The notes beneath the pieces were generated by a model. That model searched no databases and was not told where the DNA came from. It saw only the letters and a program-made list of their open reading frames with translations. Below, one piece after another: positions 10,511 to 21,363 of a DNA stretch of 33,363 nt (positions are counted from its first letter, which is position 1; each line of letters starts with the position of its first letter). This DNA is from Thamnocephalis sphaerospora. Taxonomy: Eukaryota; Zoopagomycota; Zoopagomycetes; Zoopagales; Sigmoideomycetaceae. The position numbers and the translations under genes were made by a program. Location of the stretch: NCBI GenBank assembly GCA_003614735.1, contig KZ992540.1, positions 1 through 33,363 of the forward strand. The letters are read 5' to 3'.

Positions 10511-11827
10511 TCAGTACTGCTTGGGAAATAGGCGGATGAACATGAAAGTGAGCACAAACATCAGGCATACCAACAAAAGCACCGTCCATGTGAACGCCGT
10601 TGTCTTGCTCGCCTGCTGACGGAATACGGTAAGGCGCTGGCCTTCCTTTCCCAGTCGGTCGATGCTTGTCATCATGGCCGTCTGCGTGCCATCGAGAACC
10701 TACAGAGCGCTGCTCAGCATTGCAAACGTCCGCCCCCAGTGTGCACTCCACCGCCCACCTGTTCGTCCCGCGTCAGAATATCGCCAAAGGTGGAAACGTT
10801 GTTCTTGAGCACTTTTGTCAGCCGTAGCATGTCGTCGGTCAGCTCGTCGTGGATGGCACGATCACGGCGCAATATGCTTTCCAGATCACCCGCATTCCTA
10901 TCTGCTGCGGATCCACTACTGGCAAAGCTAGTCTATACGTCAGTGGCGTCCATCCGTACATTCACACTGGCCGCTGCCAATCCACCTACAGCTCCTTTCG
11001 CGCGCTGGCATCACCAAACGACTGACGCGCTACGGGCAAAGGTTAGATCGTCAGCGTCACGTCAAAACGGTGGCACGCGATGCTCATGGATATACGCTTA
11101 CCGTCGCCATGTATGCCATCATCGGCCACATTCGCTACACGGCCCTGTTTCTCCTAAAGGCATCCAAGTCGTTGGCACGACAAATACATCACGAGAAACG
11201 CATAGCGCCGCCAAATACCTGTAGCAGCGCCTCCTTCATCACATTCTCGGCACGACGACGAAGCCGGAGCTCCTGCAGTGTCTCTTTGGCCTGCATTCGC
11301 CCCTGTAGGTCCGAGAAAGCTGCTGCGCGGCTTTGCGCAGAAGTGCGATCCACAGGCGATGTCTGTTGGCGAGAAAGCCTGTTGGTATTGCCGTTTGTTA
11401 CCGCTGACCTGTCGACATCCACTTACCAGCTTGGTGTCGTCAATCATACGAGACAGACGGTGGATAGTCTGTGTGTACGCGCTAAGCACGGCCTTGTCGT
11501 ATTCTCTGTCATTGCAGCTCGGTGAGCGCGCATACACGCGTGCCTCTACGAGCGCCTACATACTGAGCATTCTTTTCGCTGCGCCAGTCCTCGAGCGTTT
11601 TCTTCATCGAGCGCAGATTCTGGTCCATTCGCAGCGTCAAGCAAGCGGCATTTGCGACGCACGCCACTCCTCCAGGACCCTACCGACGCAAGCTTTGCAC
11701 TCTTTGGCGTGACACAGAGCAGATTCTCGTCTCCATCTTCCAGCAGAGCCTCAGTGCGAATCAGAAGCCGACGAAAATCTGTTTCCCTCCTGGACGGTGG
11801 GGCGGTCAGCGTAGCAGCGGTCAACAT
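10511..11827 (-). CDS. USE1: USE1, ER-localised SNARE of retrograde traffic
   Basis: USE1 is a tail-anchored SNARE on the ER that receives COPI vesicles from the Golgi. Eight exons on the minus strand: 11827-11684, 11619-11564, 11505-11427, 11362-11219, 11153-11102, 11029-10990, 10927-10759 and 10699-10511; 290 aa. The N-terminal FRRLLIRTEALLED matches the family start. RQSFGDASARKEL matches the conserved R..Y..E.R.ELL block. A heptad-type SNARE helix (MLRLTKVLKNNVSTFGDIL and following) leads to a single C-terminal membrane span of about 18 residues (TVLLLVCLMFVLTFMFI), ending IRLFPKQY where the human protein has IRIMPK. Start at ATG 11827 is the first in frame. It is divergent from the dienoyl-CoA reductase and convergent with OLA1. 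Identity rests on overall architecture plus these blocks. Confidence 0.88.
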
Positions 11828-12206
11828 GGTGTTTGGGTTCAAGTGACGTGTGCACAACCGCCAACAATAGCAGTGGCCATGATAGAGGCGACGTTAAATC
11901 TGCCACGCTCGCTAGACTCCAGAGAGCACGGCGATGTACACCAGCATGCATCTACGACGAGGGCCGTATGTTGCCACGTGCTGCAAATGTGCTGCTGCCA
12001 GCCGTCCTGGTGGTGTCGCGTCGCCATGGTAGGTGCCGGAAACGGCTGATCGGCACTTGCGATGCAGCACTGCCGAGACGCGGCAGTCAAATATCCCGTC
12101 GTCGCGTCCACCGCATCGCCGCCACATACACCGTCGTTCTCTTCTCACCCCTACCGTACGCACCGCGCTATACCACGCTACCAGACACGCTTGCTCACCA
12201 TCCGCC
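11828..12206. promoter_or_regulatory. Divergent promoter region USE1 - dienoyl-CoA reductase
   Basis: 379 bp without an accepted gene. Open frames crossing it have no family match and look like chance. I see no clear TATA box, repeat or RNA gene. The reductase start is reached in an ideal CCGCCATGG context. Confidence 0.5.
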
Positions 12207-13609
12207 ATGGCTGCGCCTACTGTATCTACTACGAGCGTCTTTAGCGCGGACCTCCTTCGAGACAAGGTTGCCCTCGTCACTGGTGGAGGCACGTCAAACT
12301 GACTGCCACTCGGTTGATACCAAAGCTAACCGCTCGTGTTGTACAGGAAGTGGCATCGGCAAAGGCATTGCCATTGCACTTGCCCGCCATGGCGCATCAG
12401 TGATCATCCTCGGTCGCAAGTAAGTGATATTCCGTATATTCCGTCCTTCTAGCACATGATGCTTACCAAACCGCACACAGCCAGGAGCGTCTTGCCCAGG
12501 CGGCAAAGGATCTCACTGCGGAGACTGGTATGTAATTCGAGACATTGCTGCTTGGCAAAGATCGCTGGCATCCTGTCTGACCCAATCTAGGCAAGGCGTG
12601 CGAAACCGCATCGGCCGATGTGCGCGATGTCAAGTCGCTGCAGTCTGTGCTTGAGCCTATTGTGAACCGACTAGGCGGTAAGCTGGACATTCTTGTCAAC
12701 TCTGCAGCCGGCAACTTCCTGGCGCCGGTGACCAAGCTCTCCGCAAACGCGTTCAAGGTACGCTTACATCAGCACACGGCCAAGTTCGCAATCTAACGCA
12801 CCATCCTCTGTAGACGGTCATCAGCATCGATCTGCTGGGCACCTTTAACGTCATCAAAGTGTGCCAAGACTGGCTGATCAAGGCCAAGGGCAACATCCTC
12901 AACATCTCTGCCACGCTGCAATACCGTGGCACACCGCTTCAGGTATGTATTTGGCGCATCTATCATAATGATACCAACTACGATGCTCATAGCTGTGTAT
13001 TCGTAGACCCACGCCGCTGCTGCCAAGGCTGGCATCGACTCGCTGACAAAGTAGGTTCAATATTTGTTGGGCTATTGTCCGCAACATACTCACGGCTCGC
13101 CCGAATGCGTAGAACTATCGCCACCGAGTGGGGTGTGCACGGCGTGCGCATCAATGGCATTGCGCCCGGGGTAAGACGACATGGCTAGGGTGCAATGGTG
13201 CATAAGCTAATGTGCGTACACACAAATCTACAGCCCATTGCATCTACCGAGGGCTGGCAGGTACGTTACAGGCCGGCAATACCAAGTAGCGTGTATAGCT
13301 AACAGAAATCGTATCGCAGAGGTTGCTGCCAGGCGAAGCGCGCGACCAGGCGCTGCGCAACATTCCACTTCAGCGGTTCGGCACCGTGGGTGACATTGAA
13401 CAGGCGGCGCTTTTCCTTACGTCTCCTGCTGCGTCCTGGGTTACCGGTACGCATGCGCATTCTCAGCGCCGTATAGTGCTGCTTGACATGGCTAACACTT
13501 GCTTTTAGGCCACACGATCGTCGTTGATGGCGGCGAATGGCTGACTTCCGTCTTCTACGGCTACCCGGATATTGTCACCGGCAAGATGCCCCTGGATGCC
13601 AAGCTGTAG
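12207..13609 (+). CDS. SPS19: Peroxisomal 2,4-dienoyl-CoA reductase (DECR2/SPS19 type)
   Basis: This is a short-chain dehydrogenase that reduces 2,4-dienoyl-CoA with NADPH so that unsaturated fatty acids can finish beta-oxidation. Ten exons: 12207-12288, 12347-12419, 12481-12527, 12591-12757, 12814-12942, 13007-13050, 13113-13170, 13234-13260, 13320-13446 and 13509-13609; 284 aa. The cofactor motif TGGGSGIG is split by an intron starting GC (GGAG|GCACGT); using the nearby GT donor would delete two glycines of the motif. Other marks are VNSAAGNF, HAAAAKAG in place of the usual YxxxK (as in this subfamily), RINGIAPGPI, and VDGGEW near the end. The protein ends in AKL, a PTS1 peroxisome signal. 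An AATAAA follows at 13641-13646. Confidence 0.93.
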
Positions 13610-13640
13610 AGCGTCAAACGAAACGCCAAGCATGGCCATC

Positions 13641-13646
13641 AATAAA
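13641..13646 (+). promoter_or_regulatory. AATAAA poly(A) signal of the dienoyl-CoA reductase
   Basis: It lies 32 bp after the reductase stop, in the 98 bp interval before the end of the convergent PPP4R3 gene. Confidence 0.65.
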
Positions 13647-13707
13647 CCACCAAGCATGTGGATGTATAACAGCGCCTATGGGCGTTTATATTATTCGTGC
13701 GATGTGT

Positions 13708-16700
13708 TCATTGCTCGTGTACATCCCCATCTCGCGTTCTTAGGGCTGCATCATGCGGCTCTACAGGTTCGCTGACATACTCTTCTGAATCAGACGACGA
13801 ATGCTTCTGTAGCGGGCCGTCTGTTGTCCCTGTGGCGCCCGACAATTCCTGCTTCTTTGGGGAATCTTCTTGCCGATGCGAAATGTCCTCCCCGGCTGAG
13901 TGCAGTGGTAATATGCGCTTACCACCGCCACTGTCATTGCCATCGTCATTGGCGCCTTCATCATCATCATCATCATCATCATCCAAAATAGATCGCTTTC
14001 GCTGGTGAAACGACGTGGTTGTGCTTGCACCCGTGTCTGTTTCGGTCCAGGAGCGCTTTCGTCCTGCCATCTTCAACGTGTCGGCAAACTGTGCTGAAAT
14101 GCCCACAGGTGCCGGGCTTTCAGCACCAAGGTCGCTGCTCTTCTGGTCCATATCGCTTTCATCCTCGCTGTCATCCTCGTCAGCTGTGTTAAAGTACGCC
14201 TCTTCATGCTCGTCCATGGTTGACGACGACCATCCGTCCCGACGACCTCGGTATCCCCTGCATTACCAACGTCGCAGACATGGTGAGTAAGCAGATTGCA
14301 GACACCAACCCACTCGTTACGCTACCTTGTTCCGTCCTCTTCCTGCTGCGATCCAAGTGCACTTGCAGTTCCCGAATCGCTGTCATGAATGTTGCGCTCA
14401 AGCTGCCGCCTAAGTTCTTTGAATACGGGCTCTTCAGCCAGCTGGCCGCCCTGCTTTGAAAGTCTCTCAACGGCATGTCGGAGCAGCGACTTGGAGTTCA
14501 GCTAGTCGTATGCGCCAGCGTTAACAGGCATGCAGCGTCAAAGCATCTTGGGCCACATACCGAAATAATGTTTTCAAAAAATTCCAGACATGCGCAGTAG
14601 TTTGCATTGTTGAGCAACCGGCAACGCTCCGCCAGGGTCAAAATCTGCGCCACTATCTCGTTTTTGATGATATATCGGATGTAAAAATCGTCCTTGGCCC
14701 CAATCATCTCACGAATGACACGCAGTGCACCTGTCAAGGATAATGTAGCATACAGCGCAGCAAATGGTGAGTATGAGCATGGCGCAGTCCGGCCCAATTG
14801 AAATGGGTCAATCGACAGCAGTATCATTCCTGCCACGCATTCACTCACTGCCACACAGTTGCTGTTGTCGATTTGACAGCAGCAGCGCCACGCGCACAGG
14901 CAGATTGGATGAAAGCAGCGTCAGCTTGACCATCTCGGAATGGCCTTGGATGGCGGATCTTAGCAGGTCGCATAGTTTTTCGGCGCGCAAAACATCATCG
15001 CGCATTTGCGGCTCTACCGTTGCAGCGCAGTTAGCATTGGTGGACAGGGTACGCCGCTGTCGAGGCGATGGCACACCGACACTCACCATCAATGTCCAGC
15101 AGCGGCTTGACCAGCATGAGCAGTTTCTGTTCGTAAAAGTAATTCAAAAACTCGCCAATCCTCGGATCCTATCGTGCCACGGTGTTCAGCACTCGCGGGC
15201 AGCTTAAGATCCGCCTACGGCCACATACCACAGGTACGGTCATTCGAATCGGATTGCTTTCCGCTACATTTGTGTCTAGAAGCATTTTGAGCATCTGCAC
15301 CATCCGTACCCATACACCCATACACTTTGGCGTCAGTAGACGAAACAGCCGCACAAAACTGGCGCGTATAGCGCACCTCAGCCAGCTGCCCAACGAGGTA
15401 GCCACCAGAGCATACGTGAAAGGTGGTGATCAAATGGTCCAGGAACGTCACATCACTATGCTTCGCCTGTGCAAGAATGTGGTTGCGAAGCAGCGACGCG
15501 TCGTATTCAAGCACCATGGCAAGAATACCAAACACGGTGGTTCGCTGCTTCTCGTCGCTGATATCTTCTATCACCGTCTCTAGTGCATCAAACAGACCGT
15601 TTTGGGCCAACGAGCTGGAATCCGCAATAGCATGCCGCATCTGTCAGTATCACGGCAGAATCCGCCACATTGCGTCGCAAACTAACCGGTAAAGCTCATC
15701 GCGCGTCGTTGTCTGTGTGCTTTTGGCAATCATGCAGAGACTCTGCAGAGAGCGAAGCGCGTTTACGCGCTGATGTTTCGACTTTGACCGCTTCTTCACC
15801 AAATCAATCATATCGCGCAGACTCTCCGGCTTGGACTGAAAGTACGTAAGTATGTCGACGTTATTGAACATGATAATGGACGAAAGCATTGCCGACGTGA
15901 TGTCGTCCAGCGACCGTGGCAACACAATGTCCTTGAGAAACTGCAGCCGATAATTTTCGTGAACTCGCTGAAGAATGCTTGGGTCATTGATGGGGATCAC
16001 CTGCACGAGAAAGATGGCGCATTGCTCAGCATTTCGCTGCTGCTGCCGCTGCTGCCGTCGCTATGCACATCACCCCTTACTTCAACGAATTTGCTATGCT
16101 CCAACATTTTTCGGAACTCGCCCTTTGTGTTTGGATACTCGGAGTCGTCTGCAGCAGGCGAATACATTATCGTTAGTTTGCGATAACGCAGCGCCGTCCG
16201 CAGCACCGCTCGGAAACGCACATTCTAGCATACCAGCCACCGAAAGCGTGACCGACTTTTGGCCCAGGTACTGCAGCAAATTCGTATTGCTCATCATTAC
16301 TGCGCACGGAGACATTGCCGGTAAGCAGTAGTGGATGGTGGCGCCTATGCAAGCGTGGCGCATACCGATTCTGCGCATCACGTCTCCCAGATCAAGAAGA
16401 CACTGATGATCGTTAAGCTTCTCGCACTCCTCATGCAGCGCGCTAAGCTCGCTAATGTAATCCTGCCATCATACGAATTAAAGACTGTTGACGCAAATAG
16501 CTGCCACCTCCAGAATGGCCGTAGCCACTCACCGTTCTTTCAATCATGTCGGAAAAGGTGTCACGTTGCCGCTGTGTCCTAAGCTGCAGATCCAGCTTCT
16601 CCTTAATCAGAGCAATGTTTTCCCGCGTCGGCTCGGGAAGTTTCACGCTGACAAGCTGATCTGCACATGCCGAGTGGCACATTACCAAGCCGGCCATGCC

Positions 16701-17198
16701 AAGAAATTGGCCAGCGCCCACTTACTGCGGATGGTTTCCACCAGCCTTGCCTTTGCCAACTCAAAATGTCTCCTATGTGAATGCAGTAAAGCATCAGCGC
16801 CTTGGAAACGCATGCGCGCCATTTGCATGCAGCAGCTTACTGAACCGCGTCCCGGTTTTCCTGAGTTTCAAAGCTCAGCGCGAGGTCCTCGTCGTGCATC
16901 TCTCGCCACGAAAGCAGCGTGTCTGGACGAGCACATGTCAATGTCGGTGTTGCCGGTGTCGCCGGCCGGCGTGCTTACCGTCTTCGGGCGCGTAAGATAG
17001 CTCTATGTCCACCTCCCAGTCGTAAATCACCCTATCCTCCGTCTCTGAGGCAACGGCAAAGCCGTACTCGCCATTCTGTACAATATAGCCGGTGCCCAGC
17101 TCATCCCAGGTCTGGCCGTCGACGCAGCGAAACACCTTGACGCGCCAGTGGGGAAACTCCTGCCGACCGTTGGTGCTTAACGAATCGCTTTCAGTCAT
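13708..17198 (-). CDS. PPP4R3: PPP4R3 / SMEK, protein phosphatase 4 regulatory subunit 3
   Basis: PPP4R3 (SMEK, Psy2) directs PP4 phosphatase to substrates in DNA repair and signalling. Fifteen exons on the minus strand: 17198-16979, 16922-16841, 16772-16726, 16660-16533, 16462-16366, 16299-16222, 16148-16081, 16000-15687, 15614-15377, 15324-15229, 15168-15087, 15013-14849, 14730-14561, 14501-14326 and 14257-13708; about 836 aa. The N-terminal EVH1-like domain has WDELGTGYI and DEDLALSFE. The SMK-1 block shows FVE followed by VIPINDPSILQRVHENYRLQF. ARM-type helices include LRVIREMIGAKDDFYIRYI. The acidic tail has an eight-Asp run encoded by (CAT)n and basic clusters such as KRSILD that could act as nuclear signals. 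The exon 9-10 junction is ambiguous: donor 15377 or 15416. A GTAAGC in the last exon was left unspliced. Confidence 0.95.
13958..13984 (+). repeat. (CAT)n run encoding the poly-Asp tract of PPP4R3
   Basis: Eight to nine CAT units on the plus strand read as GAT codons on the coding strand and make a D8 tract. Pure codon repetition suggests slippage, so length may vary between strains. Confidence 0.9.
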
Positions 17199-17431
17199 TG
17201 GCACTGTTGCTGCAAGACGTGACGACGTCGCGCTGACGCAAATACGTGGAAAGTGGTGAGCAGCGCGAATGGTGGTCGCAGGCGCCAGGTCAGCACGGAT
17301 CGCGACAAAGAGGTCAGCGGGAAGCGAGACGCAGCGGTAGAGGTGATAGGGACAATGTTGTGTTTTGGGCACCATCTGTTATTTTGCTCTTTCTTTTCCT
17401 CTGTTCTCGCACAGCTGGTCCATCGGCAAGC
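17199..17431. promoter_or_regulatory. Divergent promoter region PPP4R3-DTWD1
   Basis: These 233 bp hold both promoters. A GTGAGC at 17255 and a pyrimidine-rich TCTCGCACAG ending at 17414 could bound a leader intron in DTWD1. This cannot be settled without transcripts. Confidence 0.45.
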
Positions 17432-18405
17432 ATGGCGGCGGTTAACCCAGCCAAGTCTGAGGCAGCCCTGCATGGCCAGCAGGCGCCAACTCTCTCGGAC
17501 AGCACGCCCGCGGAGACGACCGCGCCAACCGTGCTAGATGACCTCCGCGTCAGTTCGACGGACGTTTTGGCGCGCATTCCGAAACGGCAGCAGTGTGTCA
17601 AGTGCAAAAAGTCGGTCATGTACTTTTGCTACTACTGCTACGGGGTAGTGGGTTGCGACCGCAGCGAGATCCCAACGGTGCAGCTCCCGGTGAAGCTAGA
17701 TGTGTATGTGGCAGGAACCGAGTTTTGCAGAGACACAGCAGACTGACGCGGCATGCCCTTGTGGGGCCGGCCAAACACAGCGTAAAGCACGTCAAGGAGA
17801 AGGATGGCAAGTCTACAGCGGTGCACGCAAAGATCCTGGCGCCAGATGATGTAGAGATCCACGCCTATCCGGACAACGTGCCCGACTACGATTGCTCTGG
17901 CCGGACGCTGCTCCTGTTTCCCGGCGAGGTTAGTGGTGACAACGATAGCAAGGGTGCAGCGGCATTCTTGAGCTTGAGTGGCTGTGTCTGCATCTGCGAC
18001 GTGAGTTCTAACGCCTTTTGTTTTCGCTAGGATGCTAGGTGCCTGGAAGACATTGAGCCAGGCTCGTTTGACCGGCTAGTGGTGATTGACGGTACATGGA
18101 ATCAGGCCAAAGCGATGGTGCGCTACTCGCCTGTCCTTGGTCGGCTGCCCAAGGTGGCTATTCGCGCGCAGCGAACATACTTTTGGCGGTTCCAGAATCT
18201 CGATGACGGCCATCTAGCCACCATCGAGGCCATCTACCACTTTTACCGCGAGTATCATCAGGCCTACGCCACCACTCCGTACAATGGCGAGTACGACGAC
18301 CTGCTGTTCTATTTCAAGTACTTTTATGATATGATCCAAAAAAAGTACCGAGAGTCTGGCAAGAATTTCACGCAGCGGTATCGTGGAGACTATATTCGGT
18401 ACTAG
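17432..18405 (+). CDS. DTWD1: DTWD1-type tRNA-uridine aminocarboxypropyltransferase
   Basis: This enzyme makes acp3U in the D-loop of tRNAs from S-adenosylmethionine. Exons 17432-17703, 17781-17928 and 18031-18405 give 264 aa. A zinc-type pattern (CVKCKKSVMYFCYYC) comes early. LPVKLD, then DGKSTAVHAKILAP, is diagnostic of DTWD1 rather than bacterial TapT. The DTW signature is IDGTWNQAKAM, followed by IRAQRTYFWRFQ and TIEAIYHFYREY. Intron 1 keeps exact family length. Intron 2 is read as GAG|GTTAGT (17929) to CTAG (18030), giving LLFPGED, which fits the family. A shorter nested intron (18001-18030, only 30 nt) is also in frame and would insert 24 residues. An AATAAA at 18492-18497 abuts the stop of the next gene. 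Confidence 0.93.
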
Positions 18406-18491
18406 CAGTTGTCGTGGTTCTGTGTACAGCCGCGCTTAGAACAGCAGTGGAAGCAAAAGGCGCACACACATACATACATGTAGCGCGCACA

Positions 18492-18497
18492 AATAAA
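18492..18497 (+). promoter_or_regulatory. AATAAA poly(A) signal of DTWD1
   Basis: It lies 87 bp after the DTWD1 stop and directly against the stop codon of the convergent unknown gene, so the two transcripts probably overlap at their 3' ends. Confidence 0.55.
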
Positions 18498-20284
18498 TCA
18501 TGCATGTAGAGCAATTGGGCTGTCGGTCGGACATGCTAGCATGTCGTCTTGTCGCTCGAGACGTGCAAAAAACATGCGCGGCATGAGACGTATTGCAGTC
18601 ACACTCGGTGCCGCCACAGAGTCTGTATCGCGCGCTATCCAGCCATCAACACGATCATCCCACTCGCAGCGCAGCACGGTCAGCTCTTCCTCGGTAAGCC
18701 CGTGGTAGCACTGCTCTGTCTCTAGAGCACCATCGGCAACAGCAATGCTTCTGCTAGCCAGATAGCTTGCCGCGAGCGCCGCTAGCAGCTGTATCAGATG
18801 CGTCTCCTGTAGCCATTCTTGTGCATGTTCCAGTAGTTCGCAGGCAAAGAAAAGCCTGGCAATCTTTACCAGGCTGATCGGCCGGCAGGTCAAATAGTGG
18901 TCCTCGCTTGCTACGTTGCGAAATTCGCAGCTATTGTGCAGTGCATGGTTGATGAGCATGCCCTTAAAGGTGTTTGACTCTATGGTCTGCACCAGCAGCA
19001 AACAGCGTTACCGGTCGGCCAGTAAATACGTGATGCCCAGTCTCAAGTACCTACACATATTAACCGAACGGCATTCTCGCCGGCCAGAGAACGCATTATC
19101 GCGTGGCATTGATTGATGATTTGCTTTGGTGTGGCAAAGCCTGCATGAACAAGTAGTACGACCTGTCACCCAGTTCATGTGTGCGTCAGAAACAACGTAC
19201 AATGCGACGCGCTTGCTAGCCCACTACTTGCCGTATGTAGCAGACTTTGGCAAGCTTCCAAGAGAAAAGGCGCCTCAGATGATGCTACTACCGCATCTGC
19301 CAGCCAGTCCAGGGATACTTCTACCATGGACCGACGCACCATTGATGTGCGCTCACCCAGAATGACACGTGCAGCGTTTTCTGCGATGCATCAGTATGAA
19401 CCATGCGCGTGTAGCTACTGCCAAGACGGTCTACCTACCAGGATGACGAATCAGCTCGCACTGAACAAGTGTCGTAAGTGTATCAATCAGCATTTGCGCA
19501 CGTGCATACTATTGTGTTTGTACGGTGTAGTGAGCAGCGACCATCAAGCAGCTCCCACACCGACTAAACTTACTGCCTCCTTGCGTCTGCAACTTTCTCC
19601 ATCAGCAGTCGACGTGTCGACTGAGCATGCACGCCGAATGACGCTGTGCACGGTTTCCCAAAAGAAAGCAAAGTCCCAAGCTTCGAGCAGAGATGCAGCA
19701 TCAACGACAGTCTCTATGCTACTCTCTCTCAGCATATGCTTGATTCTTGCGCAAAGGCGCTGACACGCTGCTACTATTTTTGTGTCAGCCTTGGTCGACG
19801 CCGCATGCTGGATAAGATTGCGTAATAGTGCGCTATGCATCATATCTCAGCCACAGTCCAAAGCAGCATTAGCAGCATCAGCACGTACCTGGACGGCAGA
19901 TGGGCATCCGCAACAAAAATCTCCAGCAGTTCACAGGCATCAAGAGCTACGCGTAAGCACAGAAAATCAGCAAGTATGCGGCACGCGTTCGCGTTCGTCC
20001 ACTTACGCTGCCCCTCATCCACGCATGTTTCCACAAAAATATGCCGCTGAAGCGAAAGCAGTGCTGGCTGACCTCTTACGGCAGCCACTCTGAAGCTACG
20101 GACAAACTCATACACTTCGAAATGACCAGGATTGCCAGCGAGCTGTGGAAGAAAGCGCACGCTTCACCGCCCAACCGGTAAGTTTACTAGCGGCATGCAT
20201 GTGCGCCATTTATCGCCGCTGCGCGAACCTTGCTTTGTTGACAGTGCCTTCTACTTGAGCTGCTATCTGAATAAAGGACGCCAT
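18498..20284 (-). CDS. Unknown protein, probably all-helical, 8 exons
   Basis: I do not recognise this gene. Inferred exons on the minus strand: 20284-20234, 20142-20007, 19946-19889, 19832-19574, 19460-19439, 19380-19232, 19162-19055 and 18986-18498; 423 aa, all phases consistent. The reading frame has normal protein composition, with amphipathic stretches such as LDACELLEIFVADAHL, SLLEAWDFAFFWETVHSVI, DWLADAVVASSEAPFLLEAC and ARLFFACELLEHAQEWLQ. This suggests helical (ARM/HEAT-like) repeats. I see no signal peptide, membrane span or catalytic motif. Introns 20143-20233 (AAA|GCAAGG) and 19163-19231 (ACG|GCAAGT) must start with GC; the neighbouring GT donors shift into unlikely frames. A 33 nt in-frame GTAAGA...CAG segment in exon 2 was kept as coding. 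The upstream tandem gene is YIP4. Confidence 0.7.
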
Positions 20285-20410
20285 GGCGTCGCATAAATGG
20301 CACAGCGAGGATTGGCTGGGGCAAGTGACAACAATGGTAAAAGCGCGATGTGGACAATCCGGAAGCAATAACAAGGTCTTTATCGATACTAGAAATGCAC
20401 TGTGCCGCAC

Positions 20411-21363
20411 CTAGGAAATGACGACCATCCAGGCGATAACAAAGTAGAACAGACCGATGGGATAGACGGCCAGCAGGCGTCGGTTGGCAAGGCTAGGATC
20501 GGAAAGGAAACCAACCGAGGCTTCGCAGCAGCATGCCGTCTGTTAATAAATCGCCATAGTGCATGGCCGCATCGCACTCACCATAGGTCGCCCAAGCAAA
20601 GCCAATCATGCCGCACAATAGACGCACGACAAAGAGGCTGATAAAGAAAGAGATGAGCGCGGCCACCACAAGGGGAAACACGCAGTATCCCAGTACGCAG
20701 ACGCTTTGAAAGAACGAGCTGTATGGCAGGCGACGCGTGTTAGCATGTGCATGCTCAACCGATCGCCAGGGTCCACGCGCAGCAGCCACGTACATTTGAC
20801 CGCCGAGCAGTTTGGCGTTGAGCGTGACAACAGCAGAGCCACACCAGATGATCACAAATATACCCGTAAAAATGGCCGCGGACTGCTCCGTTGGCGCGCT
20901 AAGACTTAGTAGGCTGCAAGCATAGTCGGCGGTGTCAGCACAACGGACAGACCGCCGATATTGCCTCTCCGCAACAGTAGCAGCGGCAGTAGCGGTCATA
21001 CATACATGGCCAAGGACAGACAGAGCATCAACGGTCCCCAGAGATCCCCTACAACACGCTCAGAGTTTCAGTAGCCGTCGCGCTGACATAGAAGCTGTGC
21101 CGGTCACTCACAGTTGCGCAACACATCCTGCGACCCGGACGGAAGCAGCACCTGCAGCAGCTTCTTCCATACATTCAGCACATCGCGTTTCTGCAGCACA
21201 TATTGTCCGTCAGTCAGCGGCTCTACGGCGACCACCGTTGCAGCACAACACGAACAATAGTCTCGGCCACTGGCTCGTCTAGCGTATCCAGCTGCGGCCC
21301 TGGCGAGGAAATGGTACCGCTGATTGCGCCAGTAGGAGGCGCTGTAAAGGCTGGGCTAGTCAT
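20411..21363 (-). CDS. YIP4: YIP4 / YIPF6, Golgi Yip1-domain membrane protein
   Basis: Yip1-domain proteins are multi-span Golgi proteins that bind Rab GTPases. Six exons on the minus strand: 21363-21256, 21190-21112, 21048-21006, 20913-20794, 20718-20582 and 20520-20411; 198 aa. RDVLNVWKKLLQVLLP, WDLWGPLMLC, TLNAKLLGG, SFFQSVCVLGYC and NRRLLAVYP match YIPF6 nearly word for word across every splice junction. The five hydrophobic spans of the family are present: LMLCLSLA, FTGIFVIIWCG, CVLGYCVFPLVVAALI, LFVVRLLCGMIGFAW and IGLFYFVIAWMVV. The N-terminus is short and cytosolic. It is divergent from RSM22. The neighbouring USE1, VPS53 and VPS26 also serve membrane traffic, but they are not co-transcribed with it. 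Confidence 0.94.

Noticed and set aside
11833-12423. 196-codon plus-strand frame through the reductase promoter and exon 2
   Set aside because: It overlaps confirmed reductase exons in another frame and has no homology.
13708-13935. GTAAGC in the last PPP4R3 exon as an intron donor
   Set aside because: The only nearby acceptors give introns of about 27 nt or a shifted frame. Reading through keeps an acidic, SP-rich tail like that of the family.
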